Of a DNA stretch of 64,000 bases, positions 52,357 through 59,789 are shown one piece after another. The position numbers were made by a program, and so were the translations under genes. The notes under the pieces are model-generated. The model ran no database searches. It was given only the letters and a program-made list of their open reading frames with translations, and was not told the DNA's origin. The number at the start of each line of letters is the position of its first letter. Position 1 is the first letter of the stretch. This DNA comes from Saprospiraceae bacterium. GTDB lineage: Bacteria; Bacteroidota; Bacteroidia; Chitinophagales; Saprospiraceae. Where the stretch lies: assembly GCA_041392805.1 (NCBI GenBank), contig JAWKLJ010000001.1:5330501-5394500 (forward strand), read 5' to 3'.

Positions 52357-52461
52357 CATTTGGCACCCTTACCAGCAGGTCATCTGGTACTGGCAGCGGA
52401 AGGAGGTACGCAAAGGCAGGTCACCTTGGACACTGAAGCGGCCGAATAATAATTAATTATG

Positions 52462-52573
52462 GTTCTTTGACAATTTCTGCGCTTTTGAGTCAAGGGAAAG
52501 CAAAAAACATCGCCTCCTATGGTCGCTTTATCCTTTCACTTTCCCTTGATCGCAAAAATTGTCAAAGAAGGTT
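52462..52573 (-). repeat. Dispersed hairpin repeat, copy B
   Basis: The ends form a near-palindrome (TTCTTTGACAATTTCTGCG at the left, and CGCAAAAATTGTCAAAGAA at the right, with AAGGGAAAGC and GCTTTCCCTT further in). The core TCCTATGGTCGCTTTA (52515-52530) is the exact reverse complement of the core of copy A at 28923-28938. The flank (GGCGATG against AGCGGTG) is also similar. It lies directly before the small membrane protein and NarK genes. Confidence 0.65.
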
Positions 52574-52599
52574 AATTTTTAGTAAATTTGGGCCTTCGT

Positions 52600-53010
52600 A
52601 TGGTCGATATGTTGTTGGCGGTTACGGGGCAGGATCTACTGTCGGGCCAGCTTGTAAAGGGTATTTTCGCACGGCCGCTGCTGTTTGCCGCAGCCCACAA
52701 CTTTTGGCGGGCGTTCAGGGCATCCGGCAGATTCTGGAAGTTATGGAGAAGAAGCCTAACGCTTTTGTTTCTATTTCTGTTCTTACCTTTAGGGCAAGCA
52801 GGTACGACGATTGGCTTCTGCGAGGCCTTTGCCAAAGGGAAGGCGATTTCTTTTGAGTACCAAGTCGATTGGCGCAGCTACGGGAACTGTAATACCTACC
52901 ATCCCATACTCGTCGAAAGTACCGCCGTACCGGGCGGAAAATATTACGTGCGCTATTCCGAGAGATACCCAGAAAAGGGCAGAATGGATTTTAATATAAA
53001 AGTAAACTGA
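52600..53010 (+). CDS. Small membrane protein upstream of NarK
   Basis: The 136-residue protein (ATG at 52600; an in-frame TTG at 52588 and a second ATG at 52609 are alternatives) is not recognised. It has an amphipathic first half, one strong membrane helix (SLTLLFLFLFLPLGQAG) and a polar tail with YQVDWRSYGNCNTYHPILVE and KYYVRYSERYPEKGRM. The tail looks beta-rich and contains one Cys. The stop is four bases before the NarK start, so both are surely co-transcribed. It may be an accessory factor of the transporter or of the reductase. Confidence 0.75.
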   Translation: MVDMLLAVTGQDLLSGQLVKGIFARPLLFAAAHNFWRAFRASGRFWKLWRRSLTLLFLFLFLPLGQAGTTIGFCEAFAKGKAISFEYQVDWRSYGNCNTYHPILVESTAVPGGKYYVRYSERYPEKGRMDFNIKVN

Positions 53011-53014
53011 ACAA

Positions 53015-54493
53015 ATGCAAGCAACAGTTACCTTTCAGTCTCACAAGGTGCTTTTTTTTAACACGGTGGCATTTATGGTGTGTTTCGCCGCTTGGATGAT
53101 GAACGGCGTACTCGCCACCTTTTTAGTTGATAATCAAGTATTTGACTGGGGGCCGGTGGAAATCGGCTTGCTAATGGGGATTCCGGTGCTGACGGGTGCA
53201 GTTTTCCGTTTGCCTGCCGGTATACTGACGGATAAGTTCGGTGGGCGGCCAGTGTTCAGCGCACTGCTGGCTTTATGCGCCGTACCCATGTTTCTGGTTT
53301 CTTACGCCGAGAGCTTCTGGGCTTTTGCTGCTGCCAGTTTCGGGTTCGGGCTGGCGGGCGCTAGCTTCGCGGTTGGTATCGCTTTCACCTCCGTCTGGTA
53401 TCCTAAAGAACGGCAGGGTACGGCTCTGGGTATATTTGGCGCTGGAAATGCCGGAGCAGCGCTCACAACTATGTTTGCACCTACCTTGCTGAACATGCTT
53501 ACACAAAATGGCGTGTATATGGAGGGCTGGCGTACTTTGCCGAGGATTTACGCTGCAGTATTACTAGGTATGAGCATACTGTTTTTTATTTTCACACAGA
53601 ACAAAAAGCCGGTATCCAGCACACGTACCTTATGGAAAATGCTATTGCCGTTGAAGAATATGCGGGTGTGGCGTTTGGGTCTGTATTACTTCCTAGTCTT
53701 CGGCTGTTTTGTCGCTTTCTCACAATGGCTGGTTTCTTATTTCCTGAACGTCTATTATTTGCCGTTGGTAACTGCCGGGCTGCTCGCCGCTTCATTCAGC
53801 TTTCCGGCCGGTCTGATCCGAGCACTGGGGGGCTGGTTGTCCGACCGCTGGGGCGCCCGTTCCGTGATGTATAAGGTACTTGGCGTCTCGGTGGCGATCA
53901 GCGTATTACTTATTTTTCCCAGAATGGAGATTTATTCCCCCGGTAGCGGGGTCATGGCCTTGCGAGATGGAACCGTCACGGCAGTATCGGATTCAGAAAT
54001 TGTGGTGGATGGCCTTGCTTATTCACTCCTCACCAATACTTCCAAAAATACAGACTATGAAGCGCGTGCGCTGATCTTTCCTACCAAGGAAGCTTGGCAA
54101 GAACCCGTGGTCCAGGTCGGCCAACAGGTCACCAAGAAGCAGCTTCTTGCTAAGGGTGTCACCCGGATTTTCTTTCAGGCCAACCTATGGGTATTCACCA
54201 TACTGATTATTCTGATCGGTTTGGTTTGGGGGGTCGGTAGCGCAGCCGTTTTCAAATTCATACCAGATTATTTTCCGGATGAAGTGGGTGTAGTCGGCGG
54301 TATGGTCGGGGTGATTGGAGGCCTAGGTGGTTTTTTCTGTCCCATCATATTTGGATATCTGCTGAAAACCACTGGCCTTTGGACGAGTTGCTGGATGTTT
54401 ATGCTACTGCTTTCGGCCGCTTGCCTCATCTGGCTGCATCGGATCATTCTACAGATCGAAAAAGAAAAAAAAATGGCAATGCCGCCTAATTAA
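53015..54493 (+). CDS. NarK-type nitrate/nitrite MFS transporter with a beta-rich insertion
   Basis: The 492-residue protein has the NNP (nitrate/nitrite porter) signature: GFGLAGASFAVGIAFTSVWY with PKERQGTALGIFGAGNAGAA (near 110-148), and the second signature IGGLGGFFCPIIFGYLL (near 434-450). Twelve helices are predicted. A domain of about 87 residues (304-390) is inserted between helices of the second half. It has GVMALRDGTVTAVSDSEIVVD and VVQVGQQVTKKQLLAKG, which read like the two halves of a biotinyl/lipoyl-type beta sandwich. I am not aware of such a segment in characterised NarK proteins. The substrate class (nitrate or nitrite) follows from the signature motifs. Confidence 0.93.
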   Translation: MQATVTFQSHKVLFFNTVAFMVCFAAWMMNGVLATFLVDNQVFDWGPVEIGLLMGIPVLTGAVFRLPAGILTDKFGGRPVFSALLALCAVPMFLVSYAESFWAFAAASFGFGLAGASFAVGIAFTSVWYPKERQGTALGIFGAGNAGAALTTMFAPTLLNMLTQNGVYMEGWRTLPRIYAAVLLGMSILFFIFTQNKKPVSSTRTLWKMLLPLKNMRVWRLGLYYFLVFGCFVAFSQWLVSYFLNVYYLPLVTAGLLAASFSFPAGLIRALGGWLSDRWGARSVMYKVLGVSVAISVLLIFPRMEIYSPGSGVMALRDGTVTAVSDSEIVVDGLAYSLLTNTSKNTDYEARALIFPTKEAWQEPVVQVGQQVTKKQLLAKGVTRIFFQANLWVFTILIILIGLVWGVGSAAVFKFIPDYFPDEVGVVGGMVGVIGGLGGFFCPIIFGYLLKTTGLWTSCWMFMLLLSAACLIWLHRIILQIEKEKKMAMPPN

Positions 54494-54512
54494 AAAATGA
54501 AATAATGCCGAC

Positions 54513-54782
54513 ATGCACCTTTTCCTGCAAACTCTGATGGACGAGCACAAGGCCGCCGTGGAAGCCCTCGATGCTTTTGAAGAGGCCCTCGAAATGCGTC
54601 AAAGCGTCGTCAGCCGGGAGGCGGATAAAAAACTGCGGGATTTCTTCGACTTCTTCGACAACCACATCGTTCGTCGCAACCACGAAGAAGAAGCTGCTCC
54701 ATTCACTCTGCAGCGGCGGCACTTGCTCGAAAATGAAGAGCTGGACGAGATGCTCCGGCAAGGGCTCGAAACTGTAAGCTGA
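54513..54782 (+). CDS. Hemerythrin-like protein (short)
   Basis: The 89-residue protein has the start LMDEHKAAVEALDAFEEAL and the central metal-binding stretch FDNHIVRRNHEEEAAPF, characteristic of HHE/hemerythrin-like domains that bind a di-iron centre for oxygen or NO. The usual C-terminal helix with E-H is absent (end LLENEELDEMLRQGLETVS), so the domain may be short or altered. It begins 19 bases after the NarK stop, in the same operon. A role in NO or oxygen handling beside nitrate reduction fits. Confidence 0.75.
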   Translation: MHLFLQTLMDEHKAAVEALDAFEEALEMRQSVVSREADKKLRDFFDFFDNHIVRRNHEEEAAPFTLQRRHLLENEELDEMLRQGLETVS

Positions 54783-54793
54783 AAAGTAATAGT

Positions 54794-55006
54794 ATGAAGA
54801 AGAATAAGAACCAAATACGTCCTGAAGGAGATTGTTTTGCTGAAAAGGAAGACAGGAAGCCGAACAGTTCCCCCGTTTGTTACGCAGACAGTGCCGAAAT
54901 ACGCTCCGAATATCGCATTGAAGCCTTGGAAAGGAAAAATTTAGATACGGCTGAAGTCCAGAAGCCCGAGCGGGACTTATTTCTCGGGCAGGAAGTAGAG
55001 CCATAG
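54794..55006 (+). CDS. Small hydrophilic hypothetical protein
   Basis: The 70-residue frame gives a very hydrophilic protein rich in Glu, Lys, Asn and Arg with two Cys. It has no recognised motif. It begins 11 bases after the hemerythrin-like gene on the same strand. Its last 30 bases overlap the end of the convergent small membrane protein gene (54977). The coding reading is tentative. Confidence 0.4.
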   Translation: MKKNKNQIRPEGDCFAEKEDRKPNSSPVCYADSAEIRSEYRIEALERKNLDTAEVQKPERDLFLGQEVEP

Positions 55007-55210
55007 GGCTCCCACCAAAAAAATGACAAAAGAGGCCACGAATGCGGGGATGGCAATGCCTTTGTTTTCTGCCAAAGCATTATTGAGCGTAACATATAGC
55101 AACCATACCTGTAAGGTCAAATTGAAAATGAGGACGACAATTAGGACAGACATGATCGTACTGCGGTTGCGAGGATGCGCTTGTTGCTGGGTTTCCCGGA
55201 AATTGCTCAT
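54977..55210 (-). CDS. Small two-helix membrane protein of the reductase operon
   Basis: The 77-residue protein has a polar N terminus (MSNFRETQQQAHPRNRS) and two membrane helices (TIMSVLIVVLIFNLTLQVWLLY and IAIPAFVASFVIFLVGALWLYF). It may correspond to the DUF6755 family, small proteins found beside Rieske and molybdopterin genes; the assignment is from pattern and place. The gap to the Rieske gene is three bases, so it is the last gene of that operon. A role as assembly factor or small subunit is possible. Confidence 0.7.
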   Translation of the reverse strand: MSNFRETQQQAHPRNRSTIMSVLIVVLIFNLTLQVWLLYVTLNNALAENKGIAIPAFVASFVIFLVGALWLYFLPEK

Positions 55211-55213
55211 AGG

Positions 55214-55717
55214 CTAAGAAATTTTATCAAAAGATTTGACATACAATTCGCCGTCGCGTTCAAGGACTTCCAAAGAAGGTAAAGCCCGGGGGGGAGGGCC
55301 CTGTATGGCCTCCCCGGTGCGGGCGTCAAACCAACCATTGTGGCAGGGGCATTCAATTTTCCCTGTACCGGGCTTGTAATACACGGCGCAGGCGAGGTGC
55401 GTACACTTTTGTTCGTAGCAATAAAATGCTCCCTCCTCCGTATGAATTAGGATGTAGGGTACGGTGCTGCCCTGTAGCACAAAAGATTTTGTGCCTCCTA
55501 CTGGAATCTCTGACTTAGGGCAGACAAACTGCTCAGAAACAGTATGTTCGGGCTTCAGCAGCTCATGCGCCGCCACCAGGCCGGTGCCGGCAGCCATGCC
55601 CCCGGAAATGATGGATAAGAAGCGCGCAAAATCACGCCTGCTTACAGAAATAGACTCGACTCGGCGCACCGGAAAGTCTTTTTTCCAAATCTTAGATTCT
55701 TGTTTTTCCTGATCCAT
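55214..55717 (-). CDS. Tat-exported Rieske [2Fe-2S] protein
   Basis: The 167-residue protein has a twin-arginine signal (SRRDFARFLSIISGG, near residues 26-40, after a polar leader), so it should be exported folded and anchored by the uncleaved helix. The Rieske domain follows, with C105-x-H107 and C123-x2-H126 as cluster ligands (motifs KCTHLACAVYY and CPCHNGWFD). C110 and C125 are placed to form the disulfide of bc1-type Rieske proteins. The usual H-G-S of high-potential bc1 Rieske proteins reads H-N-G and no Tyr follows (W-F-D), so the potential should be lower. It is located between the ferredoxin gene (2-base gap) and the small membrane protein. Confidence 0.92.
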   Translation of the reverse strand: MDQEKQESKIWKKDFPVRRVESISVSRRDFARFLSIISGGMAAGTGLVAAHELLKPEHTVSEQFVCPKSEIPVGGTKSFVLQGSTVPYILIHTEEGAFYCYEQKCTHLACAVYYKPGTGKIECPCHNGWFDARTGEAIQGPPPRALPSLEVLERDGELYVKSFDKIS

Positions 55718-55719
55718 TT

Positions 55720-56313
55720 TCAGAATATTTTTAAGGCATCCTGGCCCTTGGGCATCATTATGCTAACTTTGGTGTATACTTCCTCTTCGCCAAAAATAAA
55801 TTTATTGACAGGGGTACTGTTAGGGCGCATCGCCTGCATTTCCTCCCGTGTGCCGTAGTAAAGGGCACCGCTGGGGCAGACCGTGGCGCACATCGGTTTT
55901 TTGCCTACGCTGGTGCGGTCGTAGCACATATTGCACTTCATCATCAAGTCATAGCTCTCTTGTTTCTTAGGTACACCGAATGGGCATGCCACCACGCAGT
56001 TAGAACAGCCGATACAGCGAGAAGTATTTGCGGTGTGGACAATGCCGAATTCATCTTTCGTGATCGCATCAGCCGGACAAACATTTGCACAGACTGGGTC
56101 TTCACAGTGCATACAGACCTGCACGGTAGTTTGTGCACTCAGATATCGATCTACATAATTGACGTGTATCATCGACTCCTGCCCATTGGTTTCGCACTCG
56201 GCGCAGGCAACTTCACAGGCTTTGCAGCCGATGCAGCGCTGCATATCTACAAAAAACGCTTGGTGGTCATTATTGTTGGGTGGGCCCATAACTTGGAAAT
56301 TTGCATTGGTCAA
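55720..56313 (-). CDS. 4x[4Fe-4S] ferredoxin subunit (NarH/DmsB-like)
   Basis: The 197-residue protein has sixteen Cys in four cluster motifs: CIGCKACEVAC, CMHCEDPVCANVC, CIGCSNCVVAC, and CNMC with CATVC. This arrangement is that of the electron-transfer subunit of molybdopterin oxidoreductases (NarH, DmsB, PsrB). No signal peptide is present, so it faces the cytoplasm together with the catalytic subunit. It should pass electrons from the membrane cytochrome to the molybdopterin site. The gaps to the catalytic gene (12 bases) and the Rieske gene (2 bases) indicate one operon. Confidence 0.94.
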   Translation of the reverse strand: MTNANFQVMGPPNNNDHQAFFVDMQRCIGCKACEVACAECETNGQESMIHVNYVDRYLSAQTTVQVCMHCEDPVCANVCPADAITKDEFGIVHTANTSRCIGCSNCVVACPFGVPKKQESYDLMMKCNMCYDRTSVGKKPMCATVCPSGALYYGTREEMQAMRPNSTPVNKFIFGEEEVYTKVSIMMPKGQDALKIF

Positions 56314-56325
56314 AAATAAAAATAT

Positions 56326-58542
56326 TTATTCGTCGGCGTAAGCCTGCATTTCACTGCCTAGTTCCGGGAATTTACCCAAAGGCCGCAACCGGCAAGCGCA
56401 AACTTTGTATTCCGGAATTTTTGAAACAGGGTCTAAGGCCGCTATTGTAAACTGGTTGGCGGATTTGCGGCCCGGCCAGTGATAAGGCAGGAAGACGGTA
56501 TCCGTGCGGATGCTTTGTACGATATGGGCAGGAAAGACGGCGGTGCTGCGTCGGGTAGCCACCTCTACCAACTCTCCCTGCCGGATACCGAATTGCTGAG
56601 CGAGTTGCGGATGTATTTCCAGCAAGGGCTCCGGATATTGTTCCACCAATTTGCCGATGCGGCGCGTCTGTGTTCCGCTGAGATATTGTGAAACCACCCG
56701 ACCTGTGGTTAGTACTACTGGGTAGTCTTCATCTGTGGGCTCCGTCGGAGGGCGGTAAGGAGCAGGGGTGAAGTGGGCCTTGCGGTCCGGTGTGCAAAAC
56801 TGTAGGTCTTCCCAAAGGCGGGGTGTACCGGGGTGATCTTCCGACGGGCAGGGCCAGAACACGCCCATATTGTCTTCGATTTTTTTGTAGGTAATACCGT
56901 AATAATCAGCAGTGCCGCCCCTAGAGGCTACGCGCAACTCATTAAAAATATCTTCGCTGCTTTGGTAGTCGAAGTACTTCCCAGCCCCAAGCCGTTCAGC
57001 AAGCTCGAGGATAATGTCGGTGTCTTTGCGGGCGTTTGCGGGCGGCGTGACAACCTGCCGTATCCGGGTTACACGCCCTTCTGCCGTGGTAACTGTGCCG
57101 TCTTCTTCTTCGTGCAGGGAGCCCGGCAAAACAATATCAGCATGTCGGGCAGTCTCATTGAGAAAAAAGTCTATACACACATAAAATTCCAGCTTTTCCA
57201 GCGCCTCTCGTACATAGTTATTGTTGGGCAGCGAGACCAAAGGGTTGAAACAAATAGAAAGCAGCCCCTTGATCTCCCCCCTGTGGATGGCATCGATAAT
57301 TTCGTAAGCGGTCAGCCCTTTACCTGGCAATTCTTCTTCGGGTATGCCCCAGACGCCGGCGATGTATTTGCGGTGTTCGTGGTTTTCGATGTCGCGGTTG
57401 CCCGGCAGCTGGTCACATTTATGTCCGTGCTCCCGCCCGCCCTGTCCGTTGCCTTGCCCTGTAATGGTGCCGTAGCCGCAGTAAGGTTTGCCGATGCGGC
57501 CGGTTGCAAGTACCAGGTTGATGCATCCTAATACGTTTTCTACGCCCTTAGTGTGGTGCTCAATGCCGCGAGCATGCAACAGAAAGCTGGTACCAGCTTT
57601 ACCCCACCATTCGGCGGCAAGACGTATCTTTTCCCGATCGATGCCAGTCACTTCTTCCGCCCATTCCAGAGTGTGGCCCTGCACCGCAGCGAGGGTCTCT
57701 TCAAAACCGGAAGTATGTTCAGCAATGAACGGTTCGTTGAGTATATCGTGGTCGGCCAGGTACTTGAGCATCGCACCGAATAGGGCGGAGTCCGTCCCTG
57801 GCTTTACGTCGAGGTGGAGGTCGGCCGTACGGGCCAGCGGAATTTCCCGCGGGTCGATGACGATCAGTTTGGCGCCGCGGTCACGGGCGCGCCAAATCCA
57901 CCAGGTCAGCGTAGGGAACGTTTCACTCACATTGGCGCCGGCCACAATGATCACTTCCGCTCTCTCCAGATCGGCATAGGTGTTGGAAGTACGGTCCAGT
58001 CCGAAGGCTTTTTTGTTGCCTGCGCCAGCGCTGACCATGCACAGGCGGCCGTTGTAATCAAGGTTGGCTGTTTTCAGGGCTACCCGGGCAAATTTGCCCA
58101 TTAGATAGCTTTTTTCGTTGGTAAGTGAAACACCGGAGAGCACGGCGAAGGCATCCCGGCCATAATTTTTTTGAATGCGTTGCATCTCGGAGACGGTCCG
58201 GCTCATAGCCTCTTCCCACGCCATAGGCGTAAAACCTTTGCCGGGCGATTGCTCCAAAGGGTCGAGCAGGCGATCGGGATGATTGTTCTGCAGATAGCGC
58301 TGAACGCCTTTCGGGCACAGCCGGCCTTCGTTGAACGGAAACTCCAGCCATGGTTCAAAGCCTACTACTTTGTTATCTTTGGCTAGTAACTTGATGCCGC
58401 ATTGCATGCCGCAGAAACAGCAGTGCGTTTCCACCGTACGGTCGGGTTCTCCTCGTCTCTCCGCCCCTTGCCTAGGGGGGTAGTTGAGGGTTGGTCCGTG
58501 CTTTGCGATGATCTCGGCGGGGTCGGTTGGTAATTTAGCCAT
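56326..58542 (-). CDS. Molybdopterin oxidoreductase, NarB/NasA-like nitrate reductase catalytic subunit
   Basis: The 738-residue protein lacks a Tat signal, so it is cytoplasmic. C41-x2-C44-x3-C48 and C76 bind the first [4Fe-4S] cluster (HCCFCGMQC, RLCPKG). The bis-MGD core follows: PMAWEEAMSR, then NGRLCMVSAGAG near 164-175, whose C168 lies at the molybdenum-ligand position as in assimilatory NarB/NasA and NapA, then VIDPRE near 222 and a C-terminal dinucleotide-binding domain with VLTTGRVVSQYLSGTQTRR. The sequence around C168 is close to that of assimilatory nitrate reductases. The operon gives it partners of a respiratory complex instead. Nitrate is the best guess for the substrate, supported by the NarK gene opposite. 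Confidence 0.92.
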   Translation of the reverse strand: MAKLPTDPAEIIAKHGPTLNYPPRQGAERRGEPDRTVETHCCFCGMQCGIKLLAKDNKVVGFEPWLEFPFNEGRLCPKGVQRYLQNNHPDRLLDPLEQSPGKGFTPMAWEEAMSRTVSEMQRIQKNYGRDAFAVLSGVSLTNEKSYLMGKFARVALKTANLDYNGRLCMVSAGAGNKKAFGLDRTSNTYADLERAEVIIVAGANVSETFPTLTWWIWRARDRGAKLIVIDPREIPLARTADLHLDVKPGTDSALFGAMLKYLADHDILNEPFIAEHTSGFEETLAAVQGHTLEWAEEVTGIDREKIRLAAEWWGKAGTSFLLHARGIEHHTKGVENVLGCINLVLATGRIGKPYCGYGTITGQGNGQGGREHGHKCDQLPGNRDIENHEHRKYIAGVWGIPEEELPGKGLTAYEIIDAIHRGEIKGLLSICFNPLVSLPNNNYVREALEKLEFYVCIDFFLNETARHADIVLPGSLHEEEDGTVTTAEGRVTRIRQVVTPPANARKDTDIILELAERLGAGKYFDYQSSEDIFNELRVASRGGTADYYGITYKKIEDNMGVFWPCPSEDHPGTPRLWEDLQFCTPDRKAHFTPAPYRPPTEPTDEDYPVVLTTGRVVSQYLSGTQTRRIGKLVEQYPEPLLEIHPQLAQQFGIRQGELVEVATRRSTAVFPAHIVQSIRTDTVFLPYHWPGRKSANQFTIAALDPVSKIPEYKVCACRLRPLGKFPELGSEMQAYADE

Positions 58543-58603
58543 GATGCTGTCTTTTTTGGGTCAAAAATAACGTTTGCCGCCTAAGCTGACGGTATTGCCG
58601 TGC

Positions 58604-59683
58604 TTAGCCAAAGTAGGTTCCGGAGGCCTTACGCGCCTGATTGTGTGCTTTGGCAAGCAGGTTGCGCTTGCCCTCGGGGCTGTAATCAAGATGAGATTTC
58701 CCGTCGGGCCGGTCAAAGTTGTAGCCTAGCTCTTCGGTCAATTCCTTAAGGTCATCTACGTGTAGGGCGGTGGTGAACGTCTGGCCTGTTTCCGGACAGG
58801 CCGCCTGCCCCCTTTTCATCCCCTCCTTTTTGTAAATATGCGCACCGATCTGCGCTGGGCGTTGAATGATATGGAAAAACTTTCCAAAGGGAATCCAGAT
58901 TAAAAAAAGGATGACGGAGACGGCGTGGGTGACGGCCATGAAATCAAAGCCGATGCCCTTCATAAACTGATAGTCGAGCGTAAGGGCCAAGCCGGTTACT
59001 GAAACGATAACGAGGAGCAACAAGGGCAACAGGTCATTCTCAAAGGTCTGCGTGGCGATCATTCCTCCGTGGGTAAAACGTTTGGCAATAAAGTAAATAC
59101 ACCCGCCGATCACGGCCAGCGAGCAATAATTCAATGCATGAAAAATAGTAGTGGCCAGTATCGTACCGAGCTCAAAGGAAGCTACCTGAAACCCAAAAAA
59201 GTGTGCGATGTAAATATTCGGTGTCTGTGGGTCGAGTCCCGAGACGGGGTCAAGCGTGAAATGTATCCAGCCGAACGTCAGGGGGATTGTGATGGCAAAA
59301 GCCATGGTGCAGCCCACAGCCAGAGAGAAGTGGGCCAGCCAACGGGAGGGCTCCCGTTTGTAAATAAACCGTTGCAATGCGATGTTTTGCACGAATTCCC
59401 GCCCAGTAAAGAACAAGTTGGAAATTCCGCGCCTGGAAAAAACAAACTGTAAACTACGCGTGAGGTACAGACGAGTGGGTGGGCGCTGAATCCAAACCGT
59501 ATAGCGATAGACGATACCGAAGACGGCGAATAAAGTGCCGAATAAATAACCTATCAGCGCCGGGTCGAAGTTTTGTAATTCACGAGAACCTATCAGTACA
59601 AGCATCGCAGTCAGGAGTGCTGCCGCAAATCCGGCTGCAAAAGCCTTTAAATCTATCTTCATTCGTTTTAATTTGACATGCAC
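58604..59683 (-). CDS. NarI-like membrane cytochrome b subunit
   Basis: The 359-residue protein has about six to seven membrane helices. A second ATG at 59662 gives a start seven residues shorter (KIDLKAFAAGF) and is equally good. His residues in helices (HFSLAVGC, AHFFGFQVAS, FHALNYCSL, THAVSVILF and FFHIIQRP) are candidate b-heme ligands. The pattern recalls NarI/DsrM-type quinol oxidising subunits. The C-terminal 65 residues are soluble, with GQAACPETGQTF and HVDDLKELTEELGYN. It is the first gene of the operon and should link the quinol pool to the ferredoxin. Confidence 0.88.
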   Translation of the reverse strand: MHVKLKRMKIDLKAFAAGFAAALLTAMLVLIGSRELQNFDPALIGYLFGTLFAVFGIVYRYTVWIQRPPTRLYLTRSLQFVFSRRGISNLFFTGREFVQNIALQRFIYKREPSRWLAHFSLAVGCTMAFAITIPLTFGWIHFTLDPVSGLDPQTPNIYIAHFFGFQVASFELGTILATTIFHALNYCSLAVIGGCIYFIAKRFTHGGMIATQTFENDLLPLLLLVIVSVTGLALTLDYQFMKGIGFDFMAVTHAVSVILFLIWIPFGKFFHIIQRPAQIGAHIYKKEGMKRGQAACPETGQTFTTALHVDDLKELTEELGYNFDRPDGKSHLDYSPEGKRNLLAKAHNQARKASGTYFG

Positions 59684-59789
59684 AAATTAAAACTTTTTAT
59701 GTTAGGCTCAGAACGATCAGTGAGACGATCTCTTATTTATATTCGGTCTAAATAGCTGCTTTGGCATAAAGCTTGCCGTCCGCCGATCC

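Noticed and set aside
52362..52450. Possible gene remnant between the hairpin elements
   Set aside because: One frame gives about 28 residues (HLVLAAEGGTQRQVTLD) that look protein-like, but it is too short to assign to a family.
52467..52856. Open reading frame overlapping the small membrane protein before NarK
   Set aside because: It crosses hairpin copy B and competes with the frame that has a membrane helix and is coupled to NarK.
54486..55004. Long minus-strand reading frame opposite the hemerythrin-like gene
   Set aside because: It is antisense to the hemerythrin-like gene with clear motifs, and its own text has no recognisable pattern.
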